Shown here: positions 21,736-33,690 of the stretch, one piece after another
Layout: each line of letters opens with the position of its first letter
How positions within the stretch are numbered: the first letter of the stretch is position 1
Assembly (NCBI GenBank): GCA_005406025.1
Contig: BGZK01001596.1
Location: 62,001 to 126,000, forward strand
DNA length: 64,000 nt
DNA from: Eumeta japonica
Lineage: Eukaryota > Arthropoda > Insecta > Lepidoptera > Psychidae
Direction: 5' to 3'
Made by a program: the position numbers and the translations under genes
The notes under the pieces: generated by a model
The model's database searches: none
Seen by the model: only the letters and a program-made list of their open reading frames with translations
What the model was told of the DNA's origin: nothing

Positions 21736-22739
21736 AATAAAAACAATTTTTCTTTGCAAACATCAATTATAAACAACGAAACGTATAGGTATACGACTGT
21801 GGCGTTTAGCGTTCGTCGCGATGCGATTTATCAACTATTTTTAAGCTATTTATTTTAAATTTTTTTGAATTAATTTGTAATTTTAAATAATAACTCTATT
21901 TGTTTTTTTATTATTTACTTTCATAACTCACAACACCCAGTTATAAATAAAAGTATCAAGACACTTTTTTGGTGTATTGCAATTAACAATTGCTTAATTA
22001 TGCAGTCTTCAAAGTGCTTTCCGGTGCTTTCCGGTACTCACCGTTCAGCCGCTTCCGCTCATGCGCCCTTAACAGAGACATAGTTTTGATTGGACTTGCT
22101 CCAGTTTGTGAGAGCCTTCTCGTTATTTTTTTAATTTTCTAACCATTTACTTCTTTTATAATAATCAGATTCTAGGACAATCTTATATTAAAAAACATTA
22201 ATTTGACACCATTGTTTCAGAAGACCTCTAAATAACCATTCTAAATAATGCATTATCCATACGTTAAATGTGTATTTTATTAAGTAGACCATTTAAGTAT
22301 TTGCTTTCGTTCTATTGAACTCTAAAATTAAAGTTAATTTTGTCCATTCAGAAATAAGTACGACTATGTAAGTGCTAACTTCTAAAGTATCCTCCTACGA
22401 GTGCCATCCACATCCTACTTCAATCTCATTCCAATAATGGAACCAAATCCTAAACACTATTTTCAATCCAATATAACTCCTGTGCTTGCGTATTTTTAAC
22501 CGATTTCAAAAAAGGAGCATTTGAATACGACCCATATATAAGTTTGTTTGCATCTCCGCAAATTTTTCCAAAACAACTTATTCAATTTTAATGGGTTCCT
22601 GTTTATTAATTGTATATTTTGTCAAGGAAGGTTTTAGTTAATAATCTATTAGGATCTGATGAAGATCTTTGGAGATAGGTAGTGGAAGTCTTCAATAAAA
22701 AACAGCAACAAATAATCCGCAACCCTGTGCTCATATGTC
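21736..22739. other. AT-rich spacer
   Basis: A 10-base local duplication (GTGCTTTCCG twice at about 22014-22034) is the only structure noted. No gene seen. Confidence 0.4.
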
Positions 22740-22815
22740 TTTGTATTGATTTCACTCTGCATGTGTGCATGTATGCTTGTGTGCGTGTTTGCGTGCGTGT
22801 GCGCATCCATTTGCA
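22740..22815. repeat. GT/GC-rich degenerate simple repeat
   Basis: A decayed (TG)n tract with GTGCGTGTTTGCGTGCGTGT at its centre. Overlapping open frames on both strands come from this composition. Confidence 0.7.
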
Positions 22816-22967
22816 CACGTTCATGCGTGTGAGCAAAAGAATAATAACTAGAAATAAGAAAAAACAAATTTGTTAAACTTGTTCAAAAAAAATATTTATA
22901 AAGAAAAAAGAATCACAAAAAATAGAGCTTTCAAATAATTGGTATTTATTAATAATTCCCTTTTGTT

Positions 22968-23151
22968 GGCCTCACAGTTAGTATCAATAGGTCGTCCGAA
23001 ACGTCCAAAGCGGAAGAGAAGTATCTCATTTCACATCTGAGAGTTTTAAGCTAAAGTCATAAACAGTGGAGCAATAGATACAGATCACTGTCAACATTAA
23101 TTTCTAACTTTTTCTGTAATACTAACACATGTAAAAAACTTCTTGCTACTA
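22968..23151 (-). repeat. Shared DNA flanking the 3' end of mariner copy A
   Basis: Read on the minus strand, this aligns closely with 29077-29265: TAGTAGCAAGAA, ATTACAGAAA, GTTGACA, then TGATCTGTATCTATTGCTCC followed directly by ACTGTTTA. The match lies outside the mariner's apparent terminal repeat and ends near 22970, while the 5' flanks of the two mariners are unrelated. Confidence 0.75.
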
Positions 23152-24458
23152 AGTGGGTCAAACTGAAAATTTCTGAAAGGAATGAGAAAAAATTACTATA
23201 AATAATGAAAAATGAATATATTGTTTCTAGAAATATTCTCTGTTAGCACAAATGCACATTTTTATACGAATAAACCAGTTTTAAAAACATTTAAGCCACT
23301 CCTCCCGGATGGCCGCGGAAACATGTTTTTCATACCATTCAACATCCTCTTCCGGTGATGAAAATCGTTGACCGCGTAATTGGTTCTTAATATTTGCCAA
23401 CGAAAAAAATTCACGAGGTACCAAGTGACTTATAATATTGTACCTCACCAAGTGAGGTACAATATGCAGAATTGTTCATAAGTTCTACGTTTTTTTCCTT
23501 CAAAATTGATTTGTCTGTTTGGTCGTGTGAGAACTGACATTGTCATGGTGGAAGATGATACGACGTTTACGGTTATTTTTACAGTTTTCGTCAGTCACTT
23601 CTGGCAAATAATGATCGTGTACCAACCTCTATTCACGACACGACCATTCCATAAAGTAACAGTAGCTACGTGTCCAATTTTATTAAAAAAATAAGCAATC
23701 ATCCGCTTAGAGGCATTTCTCTCGCACGCCACTCTAATTGGTTTCGCCTCATCTCAATAGACCTATACGGTCGATTACTGCTTTTTTAAAGGTATTACAA
23801 TACATCCATGTTTCGTCACTTGTTACTATGTCCCACTCCAAATCTGACGCCCCTTTCTTGAATGTGGTAAGCATGGCATTGCACCAAGTGACACGGTCCG
23901 TTGTTTGAGCCTCAGTCAAATCGTGTGGGATCCACGACGAAGACAGCTTTTTCGTGCTCAAATTTTTGTTTAAGATTCATTATATTTCATTCATGTCTAT
24001 GCTTAAGGATGCCCAAATCTCATGGTAGGTCACATGCCTGTCTGTTTTAATCATGCAGCACACAGCATCGATGTTTTTTTATTTGGCAGCGGTGGACGGG
24101 CGACCATCACAAAATTCTGCAAACCAGTTATAAATAGTCATCTTAGATGGTTCTTTATCGCCAAAAGCAGTTCAAAGCTCTGAAAAAGAGGGAAATAAAA
24201 AGAGAGGCTCTACTGACCTGCCTACGATTTCAAATATAGTTTACATTTGCAATCGTAGAAAATCATACTACAAAAATTTTCACGACTTAAATATATAGTA
24301 ATGATTACATTCAACGTTTAAAATGTAAAAACGATTGGCAATTAGTGGCAACAAACTGTATTCTGCAGGCAAAGAGTTCCACTTTCAAATGCAGTAATTA
24401 CTTTTTAAATATTGTTTATAAAAGTGGTTTATTCTAGAAACTTATAGTGCGCCCCACG
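23152..24458 (-). mobile_element. Mariner copy A (minus strand), dead, 1307 bp
   Basis: The 5' end is TA|CGTGGGGCGCACTATAAG (minus strand from 24458) and the 3' end TTTTCAGTTTGACCCACT|TA (23152), giving a typical 1.3-kb mariner. Surviving protein pieces include KKLSSSWIPHDLTEAQTTDR, DIVTSDETW (first catalytic Asp) and FHHDNVSSHT (second Asp). The third motif is disrupted by about 29 extra bases that form an inverted duplication (23435-23465). Frames shift repeatedly. Copy B at 27820-29076 is the same family in the opposite orientation. Confidence 0.8.
23435..23465. repeat. Inverted duplication inside mariner copy A
   Basis: ATATTGTACCTCAC (23435-23448), loop CAA, then its exact complement (23452-23465). 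Compared with copy B this position is about 29 bases longer, so the palindrome arose in this copy, probably by template switching, and it breaks the transposase just before its last catalytic motif. Confidence 0.75.
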
Positions 24459-24733
24459 TATCAGTCTTAACCGGTTTGACTAAAATCATGACAAAGCAAA
24501 ATCCCCACCTCATAATAGAAACATTTTCCGTCCATCTCATTTCTGATGTAGAAACAAATTTTGTTGGATTGAAAATATTTCCCTTATATAGAGAAGGGAT
24601 ATACTTTCCGCACTCCTTGCATTCATAGTGACGTACAGAAAGCGAATAGTCGCCTTCTATACGTCACCGCGAATACGCGGAACATGACAAACATCATAAA
24701 TAGGCTTTCGCACCCACTTTTTCTTCTATTTAA

Positions 24734-25325
24734 CCCGGCGTGAATGAGGTGAAAAATTGTTACACCAGCTGTGAGGTAGGTATGATATACCCTAAAATAA
24801 AAGTGTCGATTTTGATAATTGAAATGACCTTAGAATAATACTTATTACTGTAATGTATTAATTAACTTTAGGGAAATTAGGTAATATGATAAAATAACCA
24901 AGTTCTAGTTATAAAAGTAATTATATTTCTATGAAAAACAAAGTCAAATTTTTTGGCATAAATCAGCAATAATTGGAAACTTTGGCTTAATATGTAAAAA
25001 TTTGGAATTGAGATTGTCTTTCTTTGTCTTTCTGTCTTTTTAACAAGGAAATTTAATTATTATAAGCATAAAATTAAAAAGTAACCAAAACACAAAATAG
25101 TTACACCGAGTGAGGAGTCGGGTATTCCGTACCTGCTATATGTTTGCACATATATAGTTCACTCCAGCGACGGTGCAACGTAGGTACTGTCGCTTACAAT
25201 CACTTTCCGTACCACCACCTTCAGCTACTAAGCCAGCTGAGTTCCAGGAATCGTACAGTTAAGAAATATTTAATGTTTTACAAATAGTAGGCGGGTATAA
25301 GATACCCGACCTCACTCACGCCGGG
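24734..25325. mobile_element. piggyBac-type MITE, 592 bp, TTAA target duplication
   Basis: Left end TTAA|CCCGGCGTGAATGAGGT and right end ACCTCACTCACGCCGGG|TTAA give 17-bp terminal repeats with 16 matches and intact TTAA duplications at 24730-24733 and 25326-25329. Small palindromes GGTATGATATACC and GGGTATAAGATACCC lie just inside each end. A GTTACACC-GAGG block occurs near 24759 and again near 25101. No transposase is present, so mobility would have needed an autonomous partner. Confidence 0.85.
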
Positions 25326-25329
25326 TTAA

Positions 25330-26439
25330 ATAGTATCCAGATTTAGTTTTAGAGACTTCCTTATGCTTTCATATTTCAACTTGGACATGTGATAATTATA
25401 AAATTTTTGAATTCGCGCTCACCCACCCCTAATACAGACACAAAAGTAGATTTGATTAAAGCAACATCTCTTCCTTAGCTTGAAATTATTCCTTTATTCT
25501 CACTAAATAATTCTATTGTCTTTGACATCGTGAATTCCTTTCAATGTCAAATCGATCAATAAATAAATTTGTGTGATTCTTAAATCTATACTGAATTAAT
25601 TTACTTATACATTGCTGTTGTAATAATTTTATTCGAAAGCAACAAAATAGTGTTTTCGATAAATTTACACCGTTCTGTATATATGTACGGCCTTCTATAT
25701 ATTAAAGCTTAACGCTCACCCGACAAACAGAAAATAAACATTTAGTAGTTTTAGCACGTCGCCTTGAAACTTTGAACGCTTTTCTAGCTCAAATAATTAA
25801 AGCTGAGAGCTTAGCTATAAAATTTGTTGACAATACATAAAGCTCATCGCTGACCGACCAACATTATAGTTGTAGTAACAGTCTCAAGTTTTTTGAGAAG
25901 CTTACAAAAAATAAAGAACTTTGTATTCATATTTTCACGAAAATTATTGATTTGACAGATTTACAAAAACACTAAAATAATGAGCTTCTAAGTCATTGTT
26001 ACTCTATATGATTCCGTAAAATATATTTATACACAGTTAACTAAAGAATTTTGAGGCTGTCTATAAATATTTAACACTAAGTTCCCTAGCTACTAAATCA
26101 ATTTGGGTACCTACCTTTGAATGTGAAATTTTGTGGCCCTCGAGTATTTATCTATTCCTTCAGTTAGGTATTGATTTTATATATATATTTAGTGAAATTA
26201 TACCAATGTCCAAAAATACACACGAATAATGCTTCAACTTGTAAATACAATATACAATGTCGTAAGCAGTAAAATTTCGAAGGACGAGAATGACAAAACT
26301 TCTTTAAATATTGGAACACCACAAAGTGGCTTTTCAGTAACGTAATTACCTTCATTAAGTTAATTAAAGTTCGTCAAGTGCGGTATTAGGTGTGTATCGT
26401 AATTGTACCAATTAGTGAAGAAACATAACCAATTAGAAT
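25330..26439. other. AT-rich spacer
   Basis: No coding or RNA gene seen. A minus-strand frame at 26164-26355 is typical of random AT-rich sequence. Confidence 0.4.
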
Positions 26440-26870
26440 AGGTTCAATTTGTATTGCGGTAGGCGATAAAAGGTAGCAACAAAAATACGAAATAATACAA
26501 TATCAAAACTTCCCCCACTAAAGTATACACGGTTCTCGGAATAAGAGCGGCGTGGTGGGTAGGGGGGTTTATCAAATTTTACGGTGACAAGAACAATTTG
26601 ATTCGCCGTCGGCGGGCCGCGGCGGTTGATTATAAATTTATGCAAAGAGAGCGTCCCCGGGCCACTTGTTATTCACAAAACGTTCGGCTTGTCGAATCTT
26701 TACCTTGATGAGTGACGTGTACCTACTCATTATTAACATTTACCTCACGATTTACTCGTATTTAATCAAGTTCGACGTAGGCACGAGCCCCGTTCTCGGC
26801 ATGAGACCAGATTTCGCGTTGCCTATTCGAGAGCCTCTAAATTATATACATTGTGGGAAATTAAAGTAGG
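26440..26870. promoter_or_regulatory. GC-rich island, candidate regulatory element
   Basis: Contains TTGATTCGCCGTCGGCGGGC (about 26598), similar to the TTGATTGCGCCGCG of two other islands. Next come GATTATAAATTTATGCAAAG, which includes an octamer-like TATGCAAA, and GAGCGTCCCCGGGCC. GC-rich and AT-rich cores alternate. Short open frames on both strands have no domain content. Confidence 0.4.
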
Positions 26871-27214
26871 ACATCACTGTCGTATGATAGGGGTTTCTGA
26901 ACTTGTTAATGTTTTTTTCTAAAGTCTTATTGATATTTATATATCGAATAAATTGACTCAAGTTGTTTAGTAATCCAGATTAGTTTTAGTATTTTATATT
27001 GCTAGCGTATAATTTTAATTATTTCATTTGTGAAATATAAGCTGGTTTTGTAGAATCGCTCATTAAACTAGAATTGATTAAATTCACTGACTATATATTA
27101 ATACAATGTATATAATGAAGCTGATTTCATTTACTGTCGTACGATTATACGTAACTGACGAGAATCATGGGTATTTACAAGTATAAAAACGACAAAGGTG
27201 AGAATAAACTTCCG

Positions 27215-27220
<6 letters not shown>

Positions 27221-27268
<48 letters not shown>
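27221..27268. repeat. (AT)24 microsatellite
   Basis: An uninterrupted AT run, the longest dinucleotide tract in the window. Confidence 0.95.
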
Positions 27269-27274
<6 letters not shown>

Positions 27275-27539
27275 ATAAGTGTAATACTTAAAGCAATACT
27301 CATGTTAATTTCCGTCAAGAACCAAGTAGATAATTATCTTCGCAGAACGGCGCTAGTGTGAAGTTTTCGAAGCAATTCCTATTTGAGTAAGTCTTTGTTT
27401 AGAATCTATTTAATTCGTAAATCCTACGTACTATGAACGAAATCTCGCATGAACTTGTCTATGACATGGAGAAAGATTCCGTTTCTTACTTAACATATAA
27501 CCCAAATGAAGTTTCAGAAATAGATTTCCGAGCAGCAAG

Positions 27540-27735
27540 CAACCGGGACAGAGCCAGTTAGTAACAAAAACCCAATTAAAAGTTGTTGAATACGTGTAAG
27601 GAAAGAGACTTGGCGCGGTGTAGCGAGCCTTTGTCTCGGCTGAAGCTCACGACAGTTGCGTAACGAAGGTACTTGTTCCTTTCGCCAGTCGCACCAACAG
27701 ACACCACATTACAGGCGCCTCATCTGAAAATCAAC
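27540..27735. promoter_or_regulatory. Moderately GC-rich island
   Basis: A higher-GC patch holding GACTTGGCGCGGTGTAGCGA and CTTTCGCCAGTCGCACC next to a CAATTAAAAG homeodomain-like core. Weaker than its neighbours; regulatory role inferred. Confidence 0.25.
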
Positions 27736-27819
27736 TTTTCTCATCGACTTTATCGAAAGCTCATGGTTTCTATACGTGTATATATATACGTATTTTTTTT
27801 TCTCATTTGTGATTGCATA

Positions 27820-29076
27820 CGTGGGGGGCACTACTAGGTTTCTGGAACTGGCATATTTGGCATAAAACATGGCATAAAGAACATAAATAATATTTAAAAA
27901 GTAATTACTACATTTTTAAATCAAACTATTTAGCTGTAGAATACAGTTTTTTTCATCTAACTGTCAATTGTTTTTACATTGTGGCGTCATTTTAAAAATT
28001 GCGTGTATTCATCACTATAGATTTAATTCGTAAAAATTTTCATAGTATCATTTTCTACTATTTTAACTGTAATTTGACAGCTCAGCAGAGCCTCGCTCAG
28101 CTTCGAAGTGCTTTTAGCGTGAAAGAAGACTATCTATTACTGACCTGCAGAATTCAAACGTGGCCGTGTCAATCTCGGGGTGTCGAATTTCGTGGTGGTC
28201 ACCCGTTCACCGCTGTCAAGAATAAAAACATCGATACTGTGTACTGTATGATCGAAACAAACTAGCATGTGACCCACCATGAGATTCGAGCATCCTTAAG
28301 CATAGGCATGCATCCTACATAAAAATTCGGTATGGAATAGCTGCGCTCGCGTTGGATCCCACACAATTCGATTGGGGTTCAAAAAACAGACTGCGTCACT
28401 TGATGCAATGCCATGATTATCAAATACTTATAGTAACAGGTTACAAAACATAGATCTATTGCTATGATCCTAAAACAAAGCAGTAATCGACCGTATGAGT
28501 CCGTCGAGATGAGCCGAAACCAACCAAAGTGGCCCGGGGGCGAAGCCTCTGAGCGGATGATTGCTTATTTTTTTTAATAAAACTGGGTACGTGCTTACTG
28601 TTACTTTGGAGAATTGTCGTACCGGGAATAGTGATTGGTAGACGATCATTTGTTTGTTGGAAGTTATTGACGAACTATGTAAAAATAACCGTAAACCTCG
28701 TATCATCTTGCACTACGACAATGTCAGTTCTCACACGGCCAGATAGGCATATAATTTTTTGAAAGAGAAAAACGTAAGACTTATGAGTATCCTGCATACA
28801 GTCCCGATCTGGCACTTTGTGACTTTTTTCGTTGGCAAAAATTAAGAACCAATTACGCAGCCAACGGTTTTCATCACCAGAAGAGGCTGCCAAAGAATAC
28901 GAAAGATATGTTTCTGAGATCACCAGGGAGGAGTGGCATAAATGTTTTCAAAATTTGTTTATTCATATGAAAATGTGTATTTATGTTAACAGAGAATATT
29001 TTGAGACACAATAAATTCATTTTTGACCATTCATAGTAATTTTTTCTCATTAATTGCAGAAATTTTCAGTGCGCTC
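27820..29076 (+). mobile_element. Mariner copy B (plus strand), dead, 1257 bp
   Basis: The left end is TA|CGTGGGGGGCACTACTAGG and the right end TTTTCAGTGCGCTC|TA. Remains of the transposase include an ILHYDNVSSHT segment (second catalytic Asp kept, preceding His changed to Tyr) and a PDLALCD third motif. The C-terminal segment at 28832-29011 includes NQLRSQRFSSPEEAAKEY. The first catalytic motif is destroyed (GYKT then a stop at about 28450). About 80% similar by eye to copy A. Confidence 0.8.
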
Positions 29077-29265
29077 TATCTAGTAGCAAGAATTTTTTTG
29101 CTTGTCTTAATATTACAGAAAGAGTTAGAAGTTGATGTTGACAATGATCTGTATCTATTGCTCCACTGTTTACGAACTGAGCTCAAAACTCTCGGATAGG
29201 ATGTAAAAATCTTCTCTTTACGCCAACATATCAAACGACCTTCTGACACTAACTCATGACACCGA
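29077..29265 (+). repeat. Shared DNA flanking the 3' end of mariner copy B
   Basis: Begins CTAGTAGCAAGAATTTTTTT and includes TGATCTGTATCTATTGCTCC. It aligns with the reverse complement of 22968-23151 up to about CACTAACT. It is not part of a standard mariner. Confidence 0.75.
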
Positions 29266-29739
29266 CCCGTGAACACCACCATGTGCGTGGGGTAGCGGAT
29301 GGGTAAAAGTCACCCCTCGCGCCCTGTGCCGTAGATATCTCACTCGCTGGCTAGTTCCTAAACGAAAATGTGTACGTAACGCTAAATAATAGTACGTTTA
29401 TACAGTGTTAATAAGGTCTAGGTGCTAAGATCTAGGAAGACTAAGACTGTGGGGGACGAGTAGGTATGGTGTGTACTTTTATCGCCGTTAATGTTCCTAT
29501 ATATTTTATAACAGTTTATAAAATTAAACTAAAGAAATATTAATAAAAATAATAAGATTTCTTTTAATTATGTTTAGCCGTTCAATGTTTTTTCAAATTC
29601 TAAAACGTACTACAATAAAAATTTATTTCTTTCAACAGGATTTATTAAATACTGTAACAATTTTTCTTTATGGCGGTCATTTTAGAATTCAGATAAAACT
29701 GTTTGAAATATTCGATCTAAACTCAGGAGTAGAGTAGCC

Positions 29740-29935
29740 TCATCAACTTTAGTAACAGAAACAAGCTCGGCCGAGCCAAAGCGTCTCTCACAATTCGGCC
29801 CGGTCGCTGGAAGCGCTGCGGGCGCTGCCGGAGTACGGCCACTCCCGCAAACTTTAGCTAAAACTTCACAAATGACACCGAGGAGACCGCGATAATTCAC
29901 AGGCTAATGTCAAAGTTGGGACTTGTTCGAAAAAT
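29740..29935. promoter_or_regulatory. GC-rich island
   Basis: Contains AGCTCGGCCGAGCCAAAGCG, GGCCCGGTCGCTGG and GCTGCGGGCGCTGCC followed by TTTAGCTAAAACTTC. The minus-strand open frame across it lacks domain content. Candidate regulatory element. Confidence 0.35.
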
Positions 29936-31039
29936 TTTGCCCACGAAAAAAACGCTATTATTCCATTCTCATTTTTTCCCCGTTACTCTTCGGACGTTTA
30001 GAAACAACGTGTGAGGATGGGAAATCCGTTCAATTTGCGAGTATTCTTTTAATTTAAATTTTGATTTCATATTCATAAGAATAAACTGTAAAAATTATCA
30101 ATCGTCTAAAAAACAAGAAAGAACTTCTTTATTAAATATACATTGTATTTTAGGTAATCGACTTCTCGGAAAAGGCTTAACTGATTTGCGTTTATACTGC
30201 TACTGATATTTTATACTGCGTTCTACTAAGATAAATCCCAAGTTAGTTTCATATATTTTTCTATTACGACTAGGTAAAACATATAGTTGTTTTCCAAAAA
30301 GAGCTGTTAGAGTAGCCTTCGCATGCTACGATCGTAGATGGAATTGAATGTGATGAATTAGGAACTATTCAATGACCAAGCATTATTTTTATTTGCGTAA
30401 TCATTGGATATTATTACTTAAATTAACCGAAAAAACTGAAGAAGTAATTATTACTTAAAACGACCATGAGCATAACATTAAGATAATTGAATAGCAACTA
30501 CGAGATTTGTTCAATTATAATAAAATTTCTCCAAAAACGCTTGATAATAATGGAAAAATAAGACATTGAAAAGAAAAAGCCGTAGTTTGTGAAATTATAT
30601 AAACACGATAAAGATATTTTTAATTTGAATTTTAGAAGAGGAACAACTTTTTTATTGTTTTTCTAGTCTGTAGCTAACAGCTATTTACTCATTTAGCACT
30701 GGTACTATCTTTTCTAATTTGGCCTAAATAAAATGAAAATTTTCGTAAAATTACGGAAGTTATGTTTTAAGTCCAATTTTTAAAAATAGAGGTTTCAACA
30801 CGTGTTGACCTTTTGAGGTCCTAGGAAATTTTTCTGACCGTTTTCAAAGGCTGTATATTTATATGTCTAGATGAGAGTGTAGATGCGTGTGTGTGTAACC
30901 ATTATTTAAATCCGATATTATATCTGACCCCACAAACTTTAGATCGATATCGACCACACAGTAAAATTTATGAAAAAATTTTATCTGAAATCAATTATTA
31001 CAGTATTTTTATAACAACAATTTAATGAACGTTTAGCAG
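29936..31039. other. AT-rich spacer
   Basis: A stretch near 30850-30900 with ATATGTCTAGATGAGAGTG and GTGTGTGTGT looks like a dispersed repeat tail. No gene seen. Confidence 0.4.
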
Positions 31040-31345
31040 TTTGATTGCACAACGGATCGCTCAACAACTGAAACCAGTGTTGAGCTTATCCAGAAGATTT
31101 TTGATACCTGATAAAATTAATGGGACACAATTGGTCTCTTCTATGATTTATCCCAGAAATTTAAATGCGTTCATCATGACACAATTATCAGGAAACTACA
31201 TCATTATGGCATCACGGGTCAATCGAGTTTCTCTTCGATCACCTGGATTTCTGGTTGTATGTTTCTTGGCAATTCTTCTCAATGTGAATCAGCAATTGGA
31301 ATCGGTGGTAATGTTAATGTCTAAAACAATTCGTTGATGACGTGT
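31040..31345 (+). pseudogene. LINE reverse transcriptase fragment
   Basis: Reads TETSVELIQKIFDT, then two stops and a frame change, then GLFYDLSQKFKCVHH and KLHHYGITGQ. This is palm motif A of a CR1/Jockey-type reverse transcriptase, in which the usual KAFD is now QKFK so the catalytic Asp is lost. Only this internal piece of the LINE is present. Confidence 0.75.
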
Positions 31346-31944
31346 TTCAAGTCTATTTCTATCACCTACGAAATAAAGCTATATTTGATTTGAATCATAC
31401 CGATTGGAATCAGGCTTTCGGTAATTAAAATACTTGACTGAACTTAGGTTCTCGGAAAATTTTACAACAGTCAAACAATGATATCAAAAATATCGTTGTT
31501 GAAAATCTTTGCAAAAAAATTATTTTTTTTTTCAAATTAATTTTTACTTTAAAAGCCGACCAATTTTTTCAATTTAAGTATTAGGTCCAAAAACTGGATC
31601 AAATGCCGGCAGCCCTGCACATATCGGTTGCATCTTATAAAAATTATACCTGATGAAATATTTGAAAAATAATAATTCATTCTTTGTAAGTCTACTGATC
31701 TAGAATCAATATCTACAATTTTGAGCTACAAAACTTCAATAATAATATTTTCATACTTTTAAAACTAGAAAATAGTATTGCTCAAAATAATGCCGAAAGT
31801 TTCGGAGCTGGCCTGAAAAATCATTCATTGCCCAGATCTTTTTTAAATAAAATAGTAATCACTTGTAATAAAGTCACAAAGCCGTCTTCATAGAAACTAC
31901 ACGACTATTAAGATACAGTAGTGCAATATACGCGCGCACGCCAC
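31346..31944. other. AT-rich spacer
   Basis: No gene or repeat recognised beyond the LINE fragment to the left. Confidence 0.4.
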
Positions 31945-32032
31945 ACACCTCGCCCACACGACCTGGGCGTGGTGTCCGCATGGCATAATGCACGAAGGCC
32001 TTTACAGTTAAGGCCTTAACAGTCTTCGTGCA
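31945..32032. repeat. Two stem-loops in a GC-rich patch
   Basis: Stem 1 is ACACCTCGCCCA (31945-31956) with TGGGCGTGGTGT (31964-31975), one mismatch, 7-nt loop. Stem 2 is TGCACGAAG (31989-31997) with CTTCGTGCA (32024-32032), with a small GCCTT/AAGGC hairpin inside. Confidence 0.7.
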
Positions 32033-32045
32033 CTTCGGTAAATCA

Positions 32046-33399
32046 TGTCCTCTCTAACATTATATTAGGAATCGAGGTTGTTTCTGTGCCGTAAATGACC
32101 ACCGAACCAGACAGTTTCAAAATCTAAACAGAAATTAAATAAAAAGATAGAAAAAACCAGTTCGAGACAGACATCAATAGACGTAAGGGAGTCGACTGAT
32201 CGTGATGTATGAAAAAACTGAATTGGTTTTAATGTGGTCTTTAACAAATTTCATTTTGATCGAGTTGTAATCGAAGACAAAAGCTGAGAATGTGAATGCA
32301 ATTTTCGACCACCATTAATTTATACGTATAAAAATCATGTACCTGGATAACCGTAGTTTGCTCGACGTTTCCTGCGTTTATTAAGGAAAAATGATACTTC
32401 TTACGGGGTAAGTTTCTTATGTTCATTTTCAATAATAAATATTTATCATAATAGTTATAGCGCCATCTGTAATTCATATATTGTGGTGCCATTTGTTGTT
32501 GAAAACCAATGGCATAGCAACAATATATTTATGCCAAAAATCTACTGATTGGCGCTACCAAAATCAAGGTTTGGAAATTATTTTTATACCTAATGAGATT
32601 GGAGAAACGTCTCCAAGAAGGACACCTATATAGAAAAATTTAAAAATTAATTCTTTATCTCAGTCCTGTTCTCTGTTGTGATGTCGTTTCTATTGTCAAT
32701 CTCAGTCCTTCCTTGGCCATTGCTGCTATTTTAATATTTTTTTTTTAATGAAAATTATCCTGTCTCGTATTAAGATAAAGATAATCGATAATAAATCTTA
32801 TAAAGATAATGTACCTCTATACAAAATTTAATTACAATCCTTTCAGCCATTTCGAAGATTAGCCCAGAAACAAAGCTAGACACTAATATCGGCATAATAT
32901 AGAAGTCTATCGTTCGCACTATCACATGTACTGTGTACTTATTTTCGCCAAGATCAGCCAAACTGTTCTTAAGTAATAAAAACACATACAGACAGACAGA
33001 CAGACTAACGGATGGACAAAAATTTTAAATACGTTAAAATTAAAGTCAGTGAGTCCTTATAAAGTCCTTTCCGACAAATATTGTCGGAAATTTTGGCAAA
33101 TATGTAAAGGCCGAACCTACAAATTTATACAATTTGCTACTTAAATAATACTATCTTTGTTACTTAATGGACTTAAACACCGCTCCATCTACTGAACTAT
33201 TTATGGGTCACGTCCAACACGTCACAAATGATACTCAGAAAGTAGTTTGAGCGGTGATGTTAATTTTAATATATTTTTATTTACAATAATACCACCAATA
33301 CCACACTTAACACGTCTGAACTGGTAATCTGTATCGTTGAGAATCCATCAGTTACGATTAACTCTTAGCGAGCGATCCTAATGCTAGTTCGCAAAGATA
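32046..33399. other. AT-rich spacer with repeat ends
   Basis: An ACAGACAGACAGACTAACGG tract near 32989 marks a dispersed repeat end. TTCCGACAA/TTGTCGGAA at 33070-33090 is a 9-bp hairpin. No gene seen. Confidence 0.4.
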
Positions 33400-33690
33400 C
33401 ACGTGCCTCGTAGTGGCGGTAAGTAATCCTGTAGGTGTCGGGAGCGATACATTAGCCGAGGCACTCCCACCTGGCCGCAGCGGCGCGGCGCCGGCGCCGG
33501 GATATTTGTCACCTTCACGAGCAAGCTAACACGTACTCTTGCGGGAGTGCTCTCGGAACGGCTGGCTGTACACTCCACCGACTGAGTACTGAGGCTTGTT
33601 ACGTACAAACTGTTTCGAGGTATTACGTTATACGTACAAGATCCGAGTGTACTTTGGAATTTGTAGAGCCATCTTCTTGGTCCAGTTTTT
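33400..33690 (-). promoter_or_regulatory. GC-rich island, possible promoter and first exon on the minus strand
   Basis: On the minus strand a pair of TCAGT initiator-like motifs (TCAGTACTCAGTCGG, A of the second at 33583) is followed 112 bases on by GCGGCCAG|GTGGGAG (donor boundary at 33471). The block between is very GC-rich (GGCGCCGGCGCCGCGCCGC). A 137-codon minus-strand frame spans the region but shows no domain. A TSS for a long or noncoding transcript is inferred, not shown. Confidence 0.3.

Noticed and set aside
23506..23694. 62-codon plus-strand frame
   Set aside because: Antisense of the mariner A transposase remnant.
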